Source: Arthrobacter sp. StoSoilB22 | GTDB taxonomy: Bacteria > Actinomycetota > Actinomycetes > Actinomycetales > Micrococcaceae | DNA length: 64,000 nt | Reading direction: 5' to 3' | Assembly: GCF_019977315.1 (NCBI RefSeq) | Contig: NZ_AP024652.1 | Span: 3,844,001 to 3,908,000, forward strand | In this document: in pieces, positions 24,347 through 32,415 of the stretch | How the letters are laid out: the number at the start of each line of letters is the position of its first letter | Position numbering within the stretch: the stretch's first letter is position 1 | Program-made: the position numbers and the translations under genes | The notes under the pieces: model-generated | Database searches by the model: none | Seen by the model: the letters and a program-made list of their open reading frames with translations, nothing else | What the model was told of the DNA's origin: nothing

Positions 24347-25564
24347 ATGACCATTGCTTCCGAAGCCAAGGAACTGCGGGACGACATCGTCCGCCTCCGC
24401 CACGACCTCCACCGCGAACCGGAGATTGGGCTGCAGCTCCCCCGCACGCAGGAGAAGGTACTCAAGGCGCTGGACGGACTTCCGTATGAGATCACCCTCG
24501 GCAAGGAGACGACGTCGGTCACTGCGGTTCTGCGCGGCGGTGCAGCTCACGCTTCAGCCGAGAAGCCGGTGGTGCTGTTGCGCGCAGACATGGATGGACT
24601 CCCTGTGCAGGAGAGGACCGGCGTGGACTACACCTCCCGTGTGGACAACGCGATGCACGCTTGCGGCCATGATCTTCACACCTCAATGCTTGCCGGCGCG
24701 GCCACCCTGCTCGCGGAGGGTCGCGATCAGCTGGCCGGCGACGTCATCCTCATGTTCCAGCCCGGCGAAGAAGGCTTTGACGGTGCGAGCTACATGATCA
24801 AGGAAGGCGTTTTGGATGCTGCCGGTCGTCGCGCCGACACCGCCTACGGAATGCACGTGTTCTCCGCGCTCGAACCGCATGGCCAGTTCGTCACCAAGCC
24901 CGGCGTCATGCTCAGCTCCTCCGACGGACTCGTTGTCACCGTGCTTGGCGCGGGCGGCCACGGCTCCGCCCCCCACTCCGCCAAGGACCCCGTCACCGCC
25001 GCTGCCGAGATGGTCACCGCACTCCAGGTCATGGTCACGCGCCAGTTCAACATGTTCGATCCCGTAGTCCTGACCGTCGGCGTCCTGCATGCAGGAACCA
25101 AGCGCAACGTCATCCCCGAGACCGCCCGCATCGAAGCCACCATCAGGACCTTCTCCGAAGAGTCCCGCCGCAAGATGATGGAAGCAGTACCCAGGCTTCT
25201 GCATGGCATCGCGGCAGCCCACGGTTTGGAGGCAGACGTGCACTACCAAGAGGAATACCCCCTCACCATCAACGACGAGGACCAAACCACCACCGCGGAG
25301 AAGGTCATCGCCGGAATGTTCGGCGAATCCCGCCACACCCGCATGGCAACTCCCCTGAGCGGTTCCGAGGACTTCTCCCGCGTCCTCGCCGAAGTCCCGG
25401 GCACCTTTGTGGGGCTCAGCGCCGTTGCCCCCGGCGCCGACCACACGACGTCGCCGTTCAACCACTCGCCGTACGCACTGTTCGACGACGGCGTCCTCAC
25501 CGACGGCGCGGCGCTGTATGCCGAACTTGCCGTATCCCGCATCGCTGCCCTCGCCGGCAACTAA
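24347..25564 (+). CDS. M20D-type amidohydrolase (hippurate/N-acyl-amino-acid hydrolase-like)
   Basis: This 405-aa metallopeptidase-fold enzyme cleaves N-acyl or related amide bonds of amino acids in its family. Metal ligands are visible in MHACGHDLHTSMLAGA (with the M20D cysteine), FQPGEEGFDGASYMI (two glutamates), and the C-terminal SGSEDFSRVL. A dimerisation domain with GAGGHGSAPHSAKDPV lies in the middle. GGAG lies upstream of the ATG. The gene pairs with the MHS transporter downstream, suggesting uptake and hydrolysis of one compound. Confidence 0.9.
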   Translation: MTIASEAKELRDDIVRLRHDLHREPEIGLQLPRTQEKVLKALDGLPYEITLGKETTSVTAVLRGGAAHASAEKPVVLLRADMDGLPVQERTGVDYTSRVDNAMHACGHDLHTSMLAGAATLLAEGRDQLAGDVILMFQPGEEGFDGASYMIKEGVLDAAGRRADTAYGMHVFSALEPHGQFVTKPGVMLSSSDGLVVTVLGAGGHGSAPHSAKDPVTAAAEMVTALQVMVTRQFNMFDPVVLTVGVLHAGTKRNVIPETARIEATIRTFSEESRRKMMEAVPRLLHGIAAAHGLEADVHYQEEYPLTINDEDQTTTAEKVIAGMFGESRHTRMATPLSGSEDFSRVLAEVPGTFVGLSAVAPGADHTTSPFNHSPYALFDDGVLTDGAALYAELAVSRIAALAGN

Positions 25565-25594
25565 CTCCCTGCCCGCCTGATCTTGGAGAACCAC

Positions 25595-26887
25595 ATGAGC
25601 ACCACCGTAGGAACGTCCCCCGACGTCAAGGTCCACAAATCCCACATGCGCACGCTGGTTGGCACCGGCATCGGCAACGCCGTTGAATGGTACGACTGGG
25701 CAATCTACGCCACGTTCTCGCCGTTCATCGCGAGTGCTCTCTTCAGCCAAGCCGACCCCACCTCAGCCGTGCTGTCCACCTTGGCGATCTTCGCCGTCGG
25801 GTTCGTTGCCCGTCCGTTCGGTGGGTTCGTGTTCGGCTGGATCGGCGACAGGATTGGCCGCAAGACATCCATGACTGTGGCTGTGGCATTGGGCGCGGCG
25901 GGCAGCCTCCTCATCGGCATCGCCCCAACGTTCGCTGCTGTTGGAGCCTTCGCTTCGGTGACGCTTCTGGTGGCCCGGCTCATCCAGGGCCTGGCGCACG
26001 GCGGCGAGTTGCCGTCGTCGCAAACGTATTTGTCCGAGATGGCGCCCAAGGAACACCGCGGCTTCTGGGCCACCCTCATCTACACCTCCGGCACTGCCGG
26101 CATCCTCGCCGGAACGCTGCTGGGCGCTATCCTCACCGCGACCCTCAGCAAGGACGATATGAGCGCCTGGGGTTGGCGTATCCCGTTCCTGATCGGTGGC
26201 GCACTGGGCATCTATGCCCTGTTCATGCGGGCCAAGATGAAGGAAACCGAGGCTTTTGAGGCTGAGACTCCCAACGAGAAGCGCTTGCCCATCTGGCCGC
26301 AGATCGTGAAGTACCGCAAGCAGGCGATGCAGGTCATCGGCCTCACTGTTGGCCTGACCGTTGTGTACTACATCTGGGGCGTGGTGGCACCGAGCTACGC
26401 TGCAACCTCCCTGAAGATGGACCGCGGAGAGGCGCTCTGGGCAGGTGTGATCGCCAACGTGGTGTTCATTGCCGCCCTGCCGTTCTGGGGCAAACTGTCC
26501 GATCGCATCGGCCGTAAACCGGTGATCATCGCTTCCTCCGCAGGTGCCGCGCTCATGCACTTCCCCATGACGTGGCTCCTCAAAGACTCACCCTGGCAGC
26601 TGGCAGTGTCCATGTCCGTGATGCTGTTCTTCATCGCCGGCAGCGCTGCGATCGTCCCGGCCGTCTACGCAGAGCTCTTCCCCACTCACATCCGCACCAT
26701 CGGCGTCGGCGTCCCGTACTCCATCTGCGTCGCCGTGTTCGGTGGCACGGCTCCGTACCTGCAGACGTGGCTCGGCACCATCGGGCAAGCTCAACTGTTC
26801 AACGTGTACGCAGTGATCCTGCTTCTGGTGGGCATCGCGTTTGCCTTCTCCATCCTGGAGACCAAGGGCAAGGACCTCACCGTCTAG
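25595..26887 (+). CDS. MFS transporter of the metabolite:H+ symporter (MHS) family
   Basis: The protein is 430 aa with 12 hydrophobic helices. The MHS start signature GTGIGNAVEWYDWAIYATF is clear, followed by RPFGGFVFGWIGDRIGRKTSM (motif A) and LIQGLAHGGELPSSQTYLSEMAPKEHRG. Members import organic acids, betaines or amino-acid derivatives with protons. I chose ATG 25595 because TTGGAG lies just upstream; ATG 25583 is less likely. It is 30 bases after the amidohydrolase, in the same operon. Confidence 0.9.
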   Translation: MSTTVGTSPDVKVHKSHMRTLVGTGIGNAVEWYDWAIYATFSPFIASALFSQADPTSAVLSTLAIFAVGFVARPFGGFVFGWIGDRIGRKTSMTVAVALGAAGSLLIGIAPTFAAVGAFASVTLLVARLIQGLAHGGELPSSQTYLSEMAPKEHRGFWATLIYTSGTAGILAGTLLGAILTATLSKDDMSAWGWRIPFLIGGALGIYALFMRAKMKETEAFEAETPNEKRLPIWPQIVKYRKQAMQVIGLTVGLTVVYYIWGVVAPSYAATSLKMDRGEALWAGVIANVVFIAALPFWGKLSDRIGRKPVIIASSAGAALMHFPMTWLLKDSPWQLAVSMSVMLFFIAGSAAIVPAVYAELFPTHIRTIGVGVPYSICVAVFGGTAPYLQTWLGTIGQAQLFNVYAVILLLVGIAFAFSILETKGKDLTV

Positions 26888-26901
26888 CTACTCCGGCTTT
26901 C

Positions 26902-26962
26902 GTTGCGAGGCCCGCTCTGCGCTCTTCCCTGGGCTTTTGGGATGCAGAGTGGGCCTCACAAC
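26902..26962. repeat. Family-1 61-bp palindromic element, single copy
   Basis: The left arm GTTGCGAGGCCCGCTCTGC pairs with the right arm GCAGAGTGGGCCTCACAAC. It has exactly 61 bp like the other six copies. It fills the gap between two convergent MFS genes, ending one base before the stop of the 26964 gene. Confidence 0.92.
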
Positions 26963-26963
26963 G

Positions 26964-28241
26964 TTAAACGAAGCGGTCGCGGCCGGCCCGGTATCCGAAG
27001 AAGGCCGCCAGGGAACCGACCACCAGGAACAGGATTCCGGCGGCCGCGAACCCTCCTGTGGCTTGGTGCAGCTGGCCCACCATCAACGTGCCAAGGGAAC
27101 CCACTCCGTAGCCGACGCCCTGCATCATTCCGGACAGGTGCGCGGCAGTGTGGGCGTCGCGGGTGCGGACCATGATCATAGTGAGGGCCACCGCGGTCAA
27201 CGACCCCTGGCCCAGCCCATTGAGTCCGGTCCACACCCAGATGAGTTCCGTGGGGCCAAAGATCGTGAGCGCAAAACCGCCACCCGTCATCAGAGCCACC
27301 ACCATGTTGATGATCCGCTGGTCCTTGAAACGCGTAGCCAGCGCAGGGGCAAACAGTGAGCCCAGCATCTGAAGCACAATCGACACCGACACGATCAGCC
27401 CCGCCGTTCCCCCGTCGATCCCCCGGTCGCGCAGGATCGGCGCCATCCACGCGAACACGCTGAAGGACATCATGGCCTGCAGCACCATGAACAGCGTCAC
27501 CTGCCACGCCACGGCTGACCGCCACACGTTCACGCCGCCGTGGACTGCCTGGTGCTTCACGGAAGGTTGCCGGATTGCCGGCGGCAGAAAGAGCAAAAGC
27601 ACGACGGCGGCAGGCACCGCCCAGAACCACAGCGCCGAAGTCCAGTGGCCGGTTGCCGTAAAGACCGGATACGTGAAGCCCGCGCCAAGGGCAGCCGACG
27701 CACAGATCGCAGTGGTGTAGAGGCCGCCCATCAGGCCAAGCCGGTGTGGGAAATCCCTTTTGACGACGCCGGGAAGAAGGACATTGCACAAGGCGATTGC
27801 AGCACCGCAGGCGGCGGTTCCGGCGAGGAGTGCGGGGAGGTGTCCGGCGCCGGGGATCTCCAGGGGCCTGATCACCAGCCCCGCGGTAAGCACAGCCATG
27901 GCCCCGAGGAGCACCCGTTCTGCGCCGAACCTGCGGGCCAGAATGGGGGCGAGCGGGGCGAAGACGCCCAGCAACGTCACCGGCACGGTGGTGAGGACCA
28001 CCAGCGACCAGCCCGGCAGACCGGCGTCGGAGGTTATTTCCGGCAGGACCGCAGAGAAGCTCGAGAAGACGGTCCGAAGGTTCAGGCCGATAAGGACCAG
28101 GCAGATACCGAGGTAAATCAGGCCCCTCTTGCCTCGGAGCTGGGTGGGATCGGGTGCCGGCTCTTCGTCGATCTCCGCGTCCACCGCGATCTCAGGGAGG
28201 ACAGACTTCTCTGGGTAGCCGGGGGTCTTGGAGGAGGTCAC
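26964..28241 (-). CDS. MFS transporter of the CynX/NimT (cyanate-type) group
   Basis: The protein is 425 aa with about 12 hydrophobic helices and a polar N-terminal tail of 40 residues. The segment GLNLRTVFSSFSAVLPEI after helix 1 and GLYTTAICASAALGAGFTYPV fit the CynX/NimT family, named for cyanate and nitroimidazole transport; the substrate here is unknown. The start is a GTG at 28241. CAGAAT lies seven bases upstream, a weaker version of the leaderless pattern. Confidence 0.82.
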   Translation of the reverse strand: MTSSKTPGYPEKSVLPEIAVDAEIDEEPAPDPTQLRGKRGLIYLGICLVLIGLNLRTVFSSFSAVLPEITSDAGLPGWSLVVLTTVPVTLLGVFAPLAPILARRFGAERVLLGAMAVLTAGLVIRPLEIPGAGHLPALLAGTAACGAAIALCNVLLPGVVKRDFPHRLGLMGGLYTTAICASAALGAGFTYPVFTATGHWTSALWFWAVPAAVVLLLFLPPAIRQPSVKHQAVHGGVNVWRSAVAWQVTLFMVLQAMMSFSVFAWMAPILRDRGIDGGTAGLIVSVSIVLQMLGSLFAPALATRFKDQRIINMVVALMTGGGFALTIFGPTELIWVWTGLNGLGQGSLTAVALTMIMVRTRDAHTAAHLSGMMQGVGYGVGSLGTLMVGQLHQATGGFAAAGILFLVVGSLAAFFGYRAGRDRFV

Positions 28242-28312
28242 CCGCCCTATTCTGTCAGCCAGTGATTCCTAAGCCCCCAGCTGGCAGTCATTGCCCGGGA
28301 TGTGACCGGATC

Positions 28313-28873
28313 TCAGGCAACAATTTCCTGTCCGTGCCAGCCGTCGTCTTCGCGAGTGAACTGCCAGCGGATGTGGGCATCGCCCGACAGGTCCAACCAG
28401 TCCAGATCCGTCATGTCGATTCTGATCCAGGCAAAACGCTCCATGGCCGTCTCAACATCACCCGGGCCATCAACACGCTCATCCGGGCAGGGAGTCCCCG
28501 GAACCAGCCGGGACGCATAAAGGTGCCGGCTGTTCGGGCTGAACCGCTCCCATGCCCGGCGTCGTTCCTTCTCATCGTCGACCACCGCAGCGTCACCTCT
28601 GATTCGCAGCTGAACCCCGCGCTCGTCGTCGTACAAGGTCAGTGCCACCCGTGGCTGGTGGCCAATCTCCGAGACCTTACGGGACAAGGAGTTGGTGGCC
28701 ACCTTGACCCGGTAAGCGGCGCGGTCCACCTCCCGGATGATGACCGCACGGACCCGCGCTCCTCCGTCCGTTCCCGTGGTGCCCAGGAAACCGAGCGTAA
28801 AAGGGGTGCGCCCTTTGGTGGCCGCCACCAGAGATCCCAGAACCCGCTCCAGCGTCTCCTCGCTTGTATTCAT
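28313..28873 (-). CDS. Pyridoxamine-5'-phosphate-oxidase-like FMN-binding protein
   Basis: This 186-aa split-barrel flavin-binding protein reads GFLGTTGTDGGARVRAVIIREVD (first strands), TNSLSRKVSEIGHQPRVALTLYD (phosphate contacts) and FAWIRIDMTDLDWLDLSGDAHIR. The family includes true PNPOx and many uncharacterised proteins; at under 200 aa and without the usual PNPOx C-terminus, I do not assign PdxH. The ATG at 28873 overlaps the DUF1272 stop by four bases. Confidence 0.75.
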   Translation of the reverse strand: MNTSEETLERVLGSLVAATKGRTPFTLGFLGTTGTDGGARVRAVIIREVDRAAYRVKVATNSLSRKVSEIGHQPRVALTLYDDERGVQLRIRGDAAVVDDEKERRRAWERFSPNSRHLYASRLVPGTPCPDERVDGPGDVETAMERFAWIRIDMTDLDWLDLSGDAHIRWQFTREDDGWHGQEIVA

Positions 28874-29109
28874 TGCCCGAGACAGCCGGGAGAAACAACC
28901 CGCGTGGTGCTGGCAGGATTGTTGACCAAGGCGGCAGCGGGCCGGACAGGGCGTAGCTGAAGGTTTCCACCGCAGTTCGGGCAAGACCGATGAGGGAACC
29001 GGTCAACACAGTCCGGGCACCACGTGCACTCAAACGTACAAATGTAGGCCTCTCCAGAGGGCGGGATGTCACGGTTGCAGCATTCACAGTTCGGGCGGAT
29101 CTCAAGCAT
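28870..29109 (-). CDS. DUF1272 small cysteine-rich protein
   Basis: This 79-aa protein is MLEIRPNCECCNRDIPPSGE then AYICTFECTWCPDC and CPNCGG. The eight or so cysteines in pairs indicate a double zinc ribbon, as in DUF1272; function unknown. Its start is leaderless (TAGAGT, six bases, ATG) and it overlaps the PPOX gene by four bases, so the two form a small operon. It is divergent from trmB. Confidence 0.87.
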   Translation of the reverse strand: MLEIRPNCECCNRDIPPSGEAYICTFECTWCPDCVDRFPHRSCPNCGGNLQLRPVRPAAALVNNPASTTRVVSPGCLGQ

Positions 29110-29115
29110 CAGGCA

Positions 29116-29121
29116 ACTCTA
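29116..29121 (-). promoter_or_regulatory. -10 box TAGAGT of the leaderless DUF1272-PPOX operon
   Basis: On the minus strand TAGAGT is followed by TGCCTG and the ATG at 29109. Confidence 0.55.
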
Positions 29122-29212
29122 CCCACAGGGTCACAACTCTCCCTGCCACGGCCGTGGACCGGCGCTGATCGTCTGATCCGGAACGCAGAGGATCCTCGCA
29201 TCCGAACCCAAG

Positions 29213-29218
29213 TATTCT
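29213..29218 (+). promoter_or_regulatory. -10 box TATTCT of trmB
   Basis: TATTCT is followed by seven bases and the ATG at 29226. A GGAAG lies in this gap but is too close to the ATG for normal initiation, so a leaderless mRNA is likely. Confidence 0.5.
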
Positions 29219-29225
29219 GGAAGTG

Positions 29226-30131
29226 ATGAGTGAAACCCCAGATTCCCCGCGACCCGTCACGCCCGGCACCCAGGCCTCCTTCGGAACCTACGGTGGCCGC
29301 CCGGTCAGCTTCGTGCGCCGTGGCACCCGTTTGCAGGGCCGCAGGCAGGCCGCGTGGGAAGAGCACGCCGAGCGCTGGGCCATTCAGGTGCCGCGCCACG
29401 TAGCCAATACGTCCGTCCACCCTGATTACACCTTCGACGCCGAGGCAGTCTTTGGACGCAAGGCACCCCTGATCGTGGAGATCGGGTCCGGCCTGGGTGA
29501 CGCCGTGGTTCACGCCGCGGAGCAGAACCCGGACAAGGACTTCCTTGCCGTAGAGGTCTACACGCCGGGGCTGGCCAACACCATCATCAAGATCAACAGC
29601 CGCGGGCTGACCAACGTGCGCGTGGTGGAAGCCAACGCTCCCGAGGTCCTGGAGTCGATGCTCCCGGAGGGGTCGGTCAGCGAGCTTTGGGTGTTCTTCC
29701 CGGATCCGTGGCACAAGGCCCGGCACCACAAGCGCCGGCTCATCCAGCCTGCTTTCGCTTCCGTAGCTGCCAAGGCACTGGTCACGGGCGGCTACTGGCG
29801 CATCGCTACCGACTGGTCCAACTACGCAGTCCACGTTCGCGAAGTGCTGGCAGGGTCCACAGAGTTCGAGAATATGCACGAAGGCGAGCGCAGCGGCGAA
29901 GAGAGCCCGTTGACGCAGGTGTGGCAATCCGGCGTCGAATCTGTGGTGGGCGGTGCACCGGTCAGGGAAGGTCGCGCGCCCGTTAGCACCGAGCACACCG
30001 GACCGAACGAGGGCGTGGATGTTGAAGGCGGCTGGGCTCCCCGGTTCGATGGCCGGATCCGGACAAGCTTCGAGAACAAAGCCCACGAGGCCGGGCGCAT
30101 GATCTTTGACCTCACCTACCGCAAAATCTAA
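29226..30131 (+). CDS. trmB: tRNA (guanine-N7)-methyltransferase
   Basis: This 301-aa class I methyltransferase makes m7G46 in tRNA. SAM motif I is APLIVEIGSGLGDAVVHAA. Family signatures follow: FLAVEVYTPGLANTIIKI, VSELWVFFPDPWHKARHHKRRL (the FPDPW motif) and GGYWRIATDWSNYAVH. The C-terminus has an actinobacterial insertion before RFDGRIRTSFENKAHEAGRMIFDL. A 54-residue N-terminal extension is usual for actinobacterial TrmB. Confidence 0.95.
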   Translation: MSETPDSPRPVTPGTQASFGTYGGRPVSFVRRGTRLQGRRQAAWEEHAERWAIQVPRHVANTSVHPDYTFDAEAVFGRKAPLIVEIGSGLGDAVVHAAEQNPDKDFLAVEVYTPGLANTIIKINSRGLTNVRVVEANAPEVLESMLPEGSVSELWVFFPDPWHKARHHKRRLIQPAFASVAAKALVTGGYWRIATDWSNYAVHVREVLAGSTEFENMHEGERSGEESPLTQVWQSGVESVVGGAPVREGRAPVSTEHTGPNEGVDVEGGWAPRFDGRIRTSFENKAHEAGRMIFDLTYRKI

Positions 30132-30152
30132 CCGCAGGACTTTGGGGGAATC

Positions 30153-30545
30153 ATGAGCTATCAGCCACCGATCGAGTACTACCAGCAACCGCAACGTTCC
30201 GGGAACCGGGGGCTGGGCGCCGGGATCACGAGCATCGTCGCAGCCGTGCTCTCGCCGATCGCGGCAGTAGTCAGCATTCCGTTGGGCATTGCAGCCATTG
30301 CTTCATCAATTAGCCGATACAACCAAGGCAACGACGCTTGGTGGTTTGGTGCGCTCATCCTGGCGGGTGTCGCGGTCCTACTGGCCCTGGTTGCTGTGGT
30401 GACCGGGCTGATCGCCGTCTTTCGTGCCGGCCGCATGAACGCAGGACGCATCACGGGCATCATCGGATTGGCCATCATGGCGGTCAACATCTTTGGCATT
30501 GTCCTCATGGTGTTCCTGGTGCTCGGCTCAGGTCAGGGGTTCTAA
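30153..30545 (+). CDS. Small membrane protein (DUF4190-like)
   Basis: The protein is 130 aa. A polar N-terminus with tyrosines and glutamines (YQPPIEYYQQPQ) is followed by three hydrophobic segments at about 22-50, 65-90 and 100-125. The pattern fits DUF4190-type proteins of actinobacteria; function unknown. GGGGGA lies before the ATG, 21 bases after trmB, and the next gene starts immediately after its stop. Confidence 0.65.
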   Translation: MSYQPPIEYYQQPQRSGNRGLGAGITSIVAAVLSPIAAVVSIPLGIAAIASSISRYNQGNDAWWFGALILAGVAVLLALVAVVTGLIAVFRAGRMNAGRITGIIGLAIMAVNIFGIVLMVFLVLGSGQGF

Positions 30546-31040
30546 ATGCCGCAGGTACGCGCCGAGCGGTTCATTCGGTTGGATCCGGAAATGGCCTTCG
30601 CACTGTCCCAGACCACCGGTGAGTTCAGGCTCAAATGGGATCCGTTCATCTCAGCCCAGGCTTTTCTGGACGGAGCCACGGCAGCCGGTAAAGGCGTCCG
30701 GACGCGGACCGTCTCGCGCATGGGCCTGAAAATGGTCAGCGAATACGTCTCTTACACACCTCCACGGAATGTTGGTATGACCATGGTTTCCGGGCCTTGG
30801 TTCTTTGAGAACTTCGGAGGCGGTTGGCGGTTCACCCCGGACGGCGACGGCACACGGGCAGTCTGGAAGTACACCTTTTCCTGCCGCCCCGCATTCCTGA
30901 AGCCCGTAGCCGAGAGGATCGGCAGCTGGGTGCTCGGCCGGGAAATTGAGCGTCGGATCGAGGCATTCGCCCGGGCCTGCGAAGACCAAACTTTGGTGGC
31001 CGAGCTCCGCACCCAGGCCAACGAGGTTACGGACCGGTAA
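30546..31040 (+). CDS. SRPBCC family protein (START-like)
   Basis: This 164-aa polyketide-cyclase/START-like domain has AERFIRLDPEMAFALSQTTGEF at the N-terminus, a central beta sheet (GWRFTPDGDGTRAVWKYTFSC) and a long C-terminal helix (VAERIGSWVLGREIERRIEAFARACED). It starts directly after the preceding stop (TAA-ATG). No ligand can be named. It is convergent with the anti-sigma gene, 3 bases apart. Confidence 0.75.
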   Translation: MPQVRAERFIRLDPEMAFALSQTTGEFRLKWDPFISAQAFLDGATAAGKGVRTRTVSRMGLKMVSEYVSYTPPRNVGMTMVSGPWFFENFGGGWRFTPDGDGTRAVWKYTFSCRPAFLKPVAERIGSWVLGREIERRIEAFARACEDQTLVAELRTQANEVTDR

Positions 31041-31043
31041 GGC

Positions 31044-31718
31044 TCACGGCACCGAAATCGAGGCCACCGTTTTCTGGGCTTCGTCGCGAAGCTCAACACC
31101 GGCGATGCCAGCCAACTGCACCGGTGTGGCACCTGTGATCTTGATCCGGCCGCTGGCTGTGGCCGTCCATCCGCAGGTACGTTCCTCGGCACCGTCCCGG
31201 CCCTTCACCCACAGGTAGAGAGTGCCCTCCAGCGGCATGGACCGGCCCTCCACCTCGAGCTCGGTCCCCCAGTTCTTCTTCACCATGCCCACGGTCAACT
31301 GCAGCCCGTCGTCTGACTGAACCGAATAGCTGGCGTCCGGTTTCGGCGGCTGATTCAGCAGCGGCCCGGCGAGAAAACCAACCGCAAGGCAGGCAGCGGC
31401 AACGGCGCCCACCAGAGCCGCCCACCGGCGTCGTGATTTGCGTCTGCGGACCGACAAGTCAACCAGGACCTTCTCTGGAAGCACCTCGGGTTTCGGTTCC
31501 AATGGCGAGAGTGCGTTCGCGCCACCGGCGACAGTCAGGGCCACAGCGTCGGCTGCGGGAACGGCGTCAAGCAATGCGGGCACGCTCTCCAGTTGCTCCA
31601 ACTCCTGGCGGCATTGAGCGCATGCGGCGAGGTGGTCTTCAAACAAGCGCGCCTCCTGTGGCTCGAGGCCACCCAGCAGGTAGGCACCCAGCAAGTGGTG
31701 GACGGAGTTGCCGTTCAT
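31044..31718 (-). CDS. Anti-sigma factor (RskA-like) with zinc-finger motif
   Basis: This 224-aa membrane protein starts with a ZAS domain: LLGAYLLGGLEPQEARLFEDHLAACAQC has the H-x3-C-x2-C motif that holds ECF sigma factors. One membrane segment (RWAALVGAVAAACLAVGFLAG) lies at about 107-128. The outer C-terminal domain (SDDGLQLTVGMVKKNWGTELEVE ... GRIKITGATPVQLAGI) matches anti-sigma-K (RskA) extracellular domains. It overlaps the sigma gene by four bases. Confidence 0.88.
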   Translation of the reverse strand: MNGNSVHHLLGAYLLGGLEPQEARLFEDHLAACAQCRQELEQLESVPALLDAVPAADAVALTVAGGANALSPLEPKPEVLPEKVLVDLSVRRRKSRRRWAALVGAVAAACLAVGFLAGPLLNQPPKPDASYSVQSDDGLQLTVGMVKKNWGTELEVEGRSMPLEGTLYLWVKGRDGAEERTCGWTATASGRIKITGATPVQLAGIAGVELRDEAQKTVASISVP

Positions 31719-32212
31719 CGTTCCACCCCCATCTCATCAAGGATTGTTCGGAGAGCTTTCACGGCGTAGAAAGCCCGGGATTTCACGGTTCCAGCCGGGA
31801 TGTTCAGCTGCAATGCTGCCTCGGTGACGGTGAACCGCTGGTAGTGCAGGGCCACCAAAACCTGGCGGTGTTCGTGGCTGAGCCGGATCAGCGCCTCCTC
31901 CATGAGGACCCTGTTCAGGAGTTCATCAACGCGTTCCGTCGCAGGATGGTCCGGGAGGTCTTGTTCGCCTGCCTCGGAGGGCCGGCGCTGCGCCTTCCTG
32001 TAGTTGTCGATGATCACGTTGCGCGCCGTCCGGAACAGGTAGCTGCGCAAACTCCCCGTGATCTGCGGGGCATGCTGCCACACCTTGAGGATGGTTTCCT
32101 GCACGACGTCATCGGCCTGGTGGGTGTCCGAGGTGCAACTCAGTACGAAGCGTTTGAGGGCGGTGCCGTGCTCGCGGTAGATCGCAGCCACCACATCCTC
32201 GTCCAACGGCAT
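31715..32212 (-). CDS. ECF RNA polymerase sigma factor (SigK-type context)
   Basis: This 165-aa sigma-70 has sigma region 2 at residues 8-75 (IYREHGTALKRFVLSC, QADDVVQETILKVWQH, GSLRSYLFRTARNVIIDNYRK) and region 4 at 105-160 (LSHEHRQVLVALHYQRFTVTEAALQL, then AGTVKSRAFYAVKALR). The ATG at 32212 has AGGAGG six bases upstream. The downstream RskA-like anti-sigma factor completes the switch. An ECF-type promoter at 32250-32274 suggests it activates its own operon. Confidence 0.92.
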   Translation of the reverse strand: MPLDEDVVAAIYREHGTALKRFVLSCTSDTHQADDVVQETILKVWQHAPQITGSLRSYLFRTARNVIIDNYRKAQRRPSEAGEQDLPDHPATERVDELLNRVLMEEALIRLSHEHRQVLVALHYQRFTVTEAALQLNIPAGTVKSRAFYAVKALRTILDEMGVER

Positions 32213-32249
32213 AGCCACCTCCTTCTCTCCGCTGCCCCTTCGCTTATAC

Positions 32250-32274
32250 GACGATGCATGCAAGGAAAAGGTTC
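32250..32274 (-). promoter_or_regulatory. ECF-type promoter GAACC-N16-CGTC before the sigma gene
   Basis: On the minus strand GAACC (32270-32274) and CGTC (32250-32253) are separated by 16 bases, the typical form of ECF promoters. It lies 38 bases before the sigma ATG. Confidence 0.75.
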
Positions 32275-32339
32275 AGCTTCATGAACCATTCTTCCCCCAC
32301 CGGCGTCGTAACCGGCCAGGGCTACCGTGGGACGCGAGG

Positions 32340-32398
32340 TCGCGGGAAGCCTGCCACGTCACCGGAAGGTTCCGTGTGAACACGCAGGATTCCCGCGA
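32340..32398. terminator. Imperfect hairpin downstream of the AbiEi-like gene
   Basis: TCGCGGGAAGCCTGC (32340-32354) and GCAGGATTCCCGCGA (32384-32398) can pair at 14 of 15 positions around a 29-base loop. It lies after the stop at 32416 in the minus direction, so it could end or protect that transcript. There is no T-run. Confidence 0.45.
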
Positions 32399-32415
32399 AC
32401 TGGTGGTACGGCCCA

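Noticed and set aside
24683..25750. Minus-strand frame opposite the amidohydrolase
   Set aside because: The composition is that of an antisense shadow, and the M20 metal motifs on the plus strand are complete.
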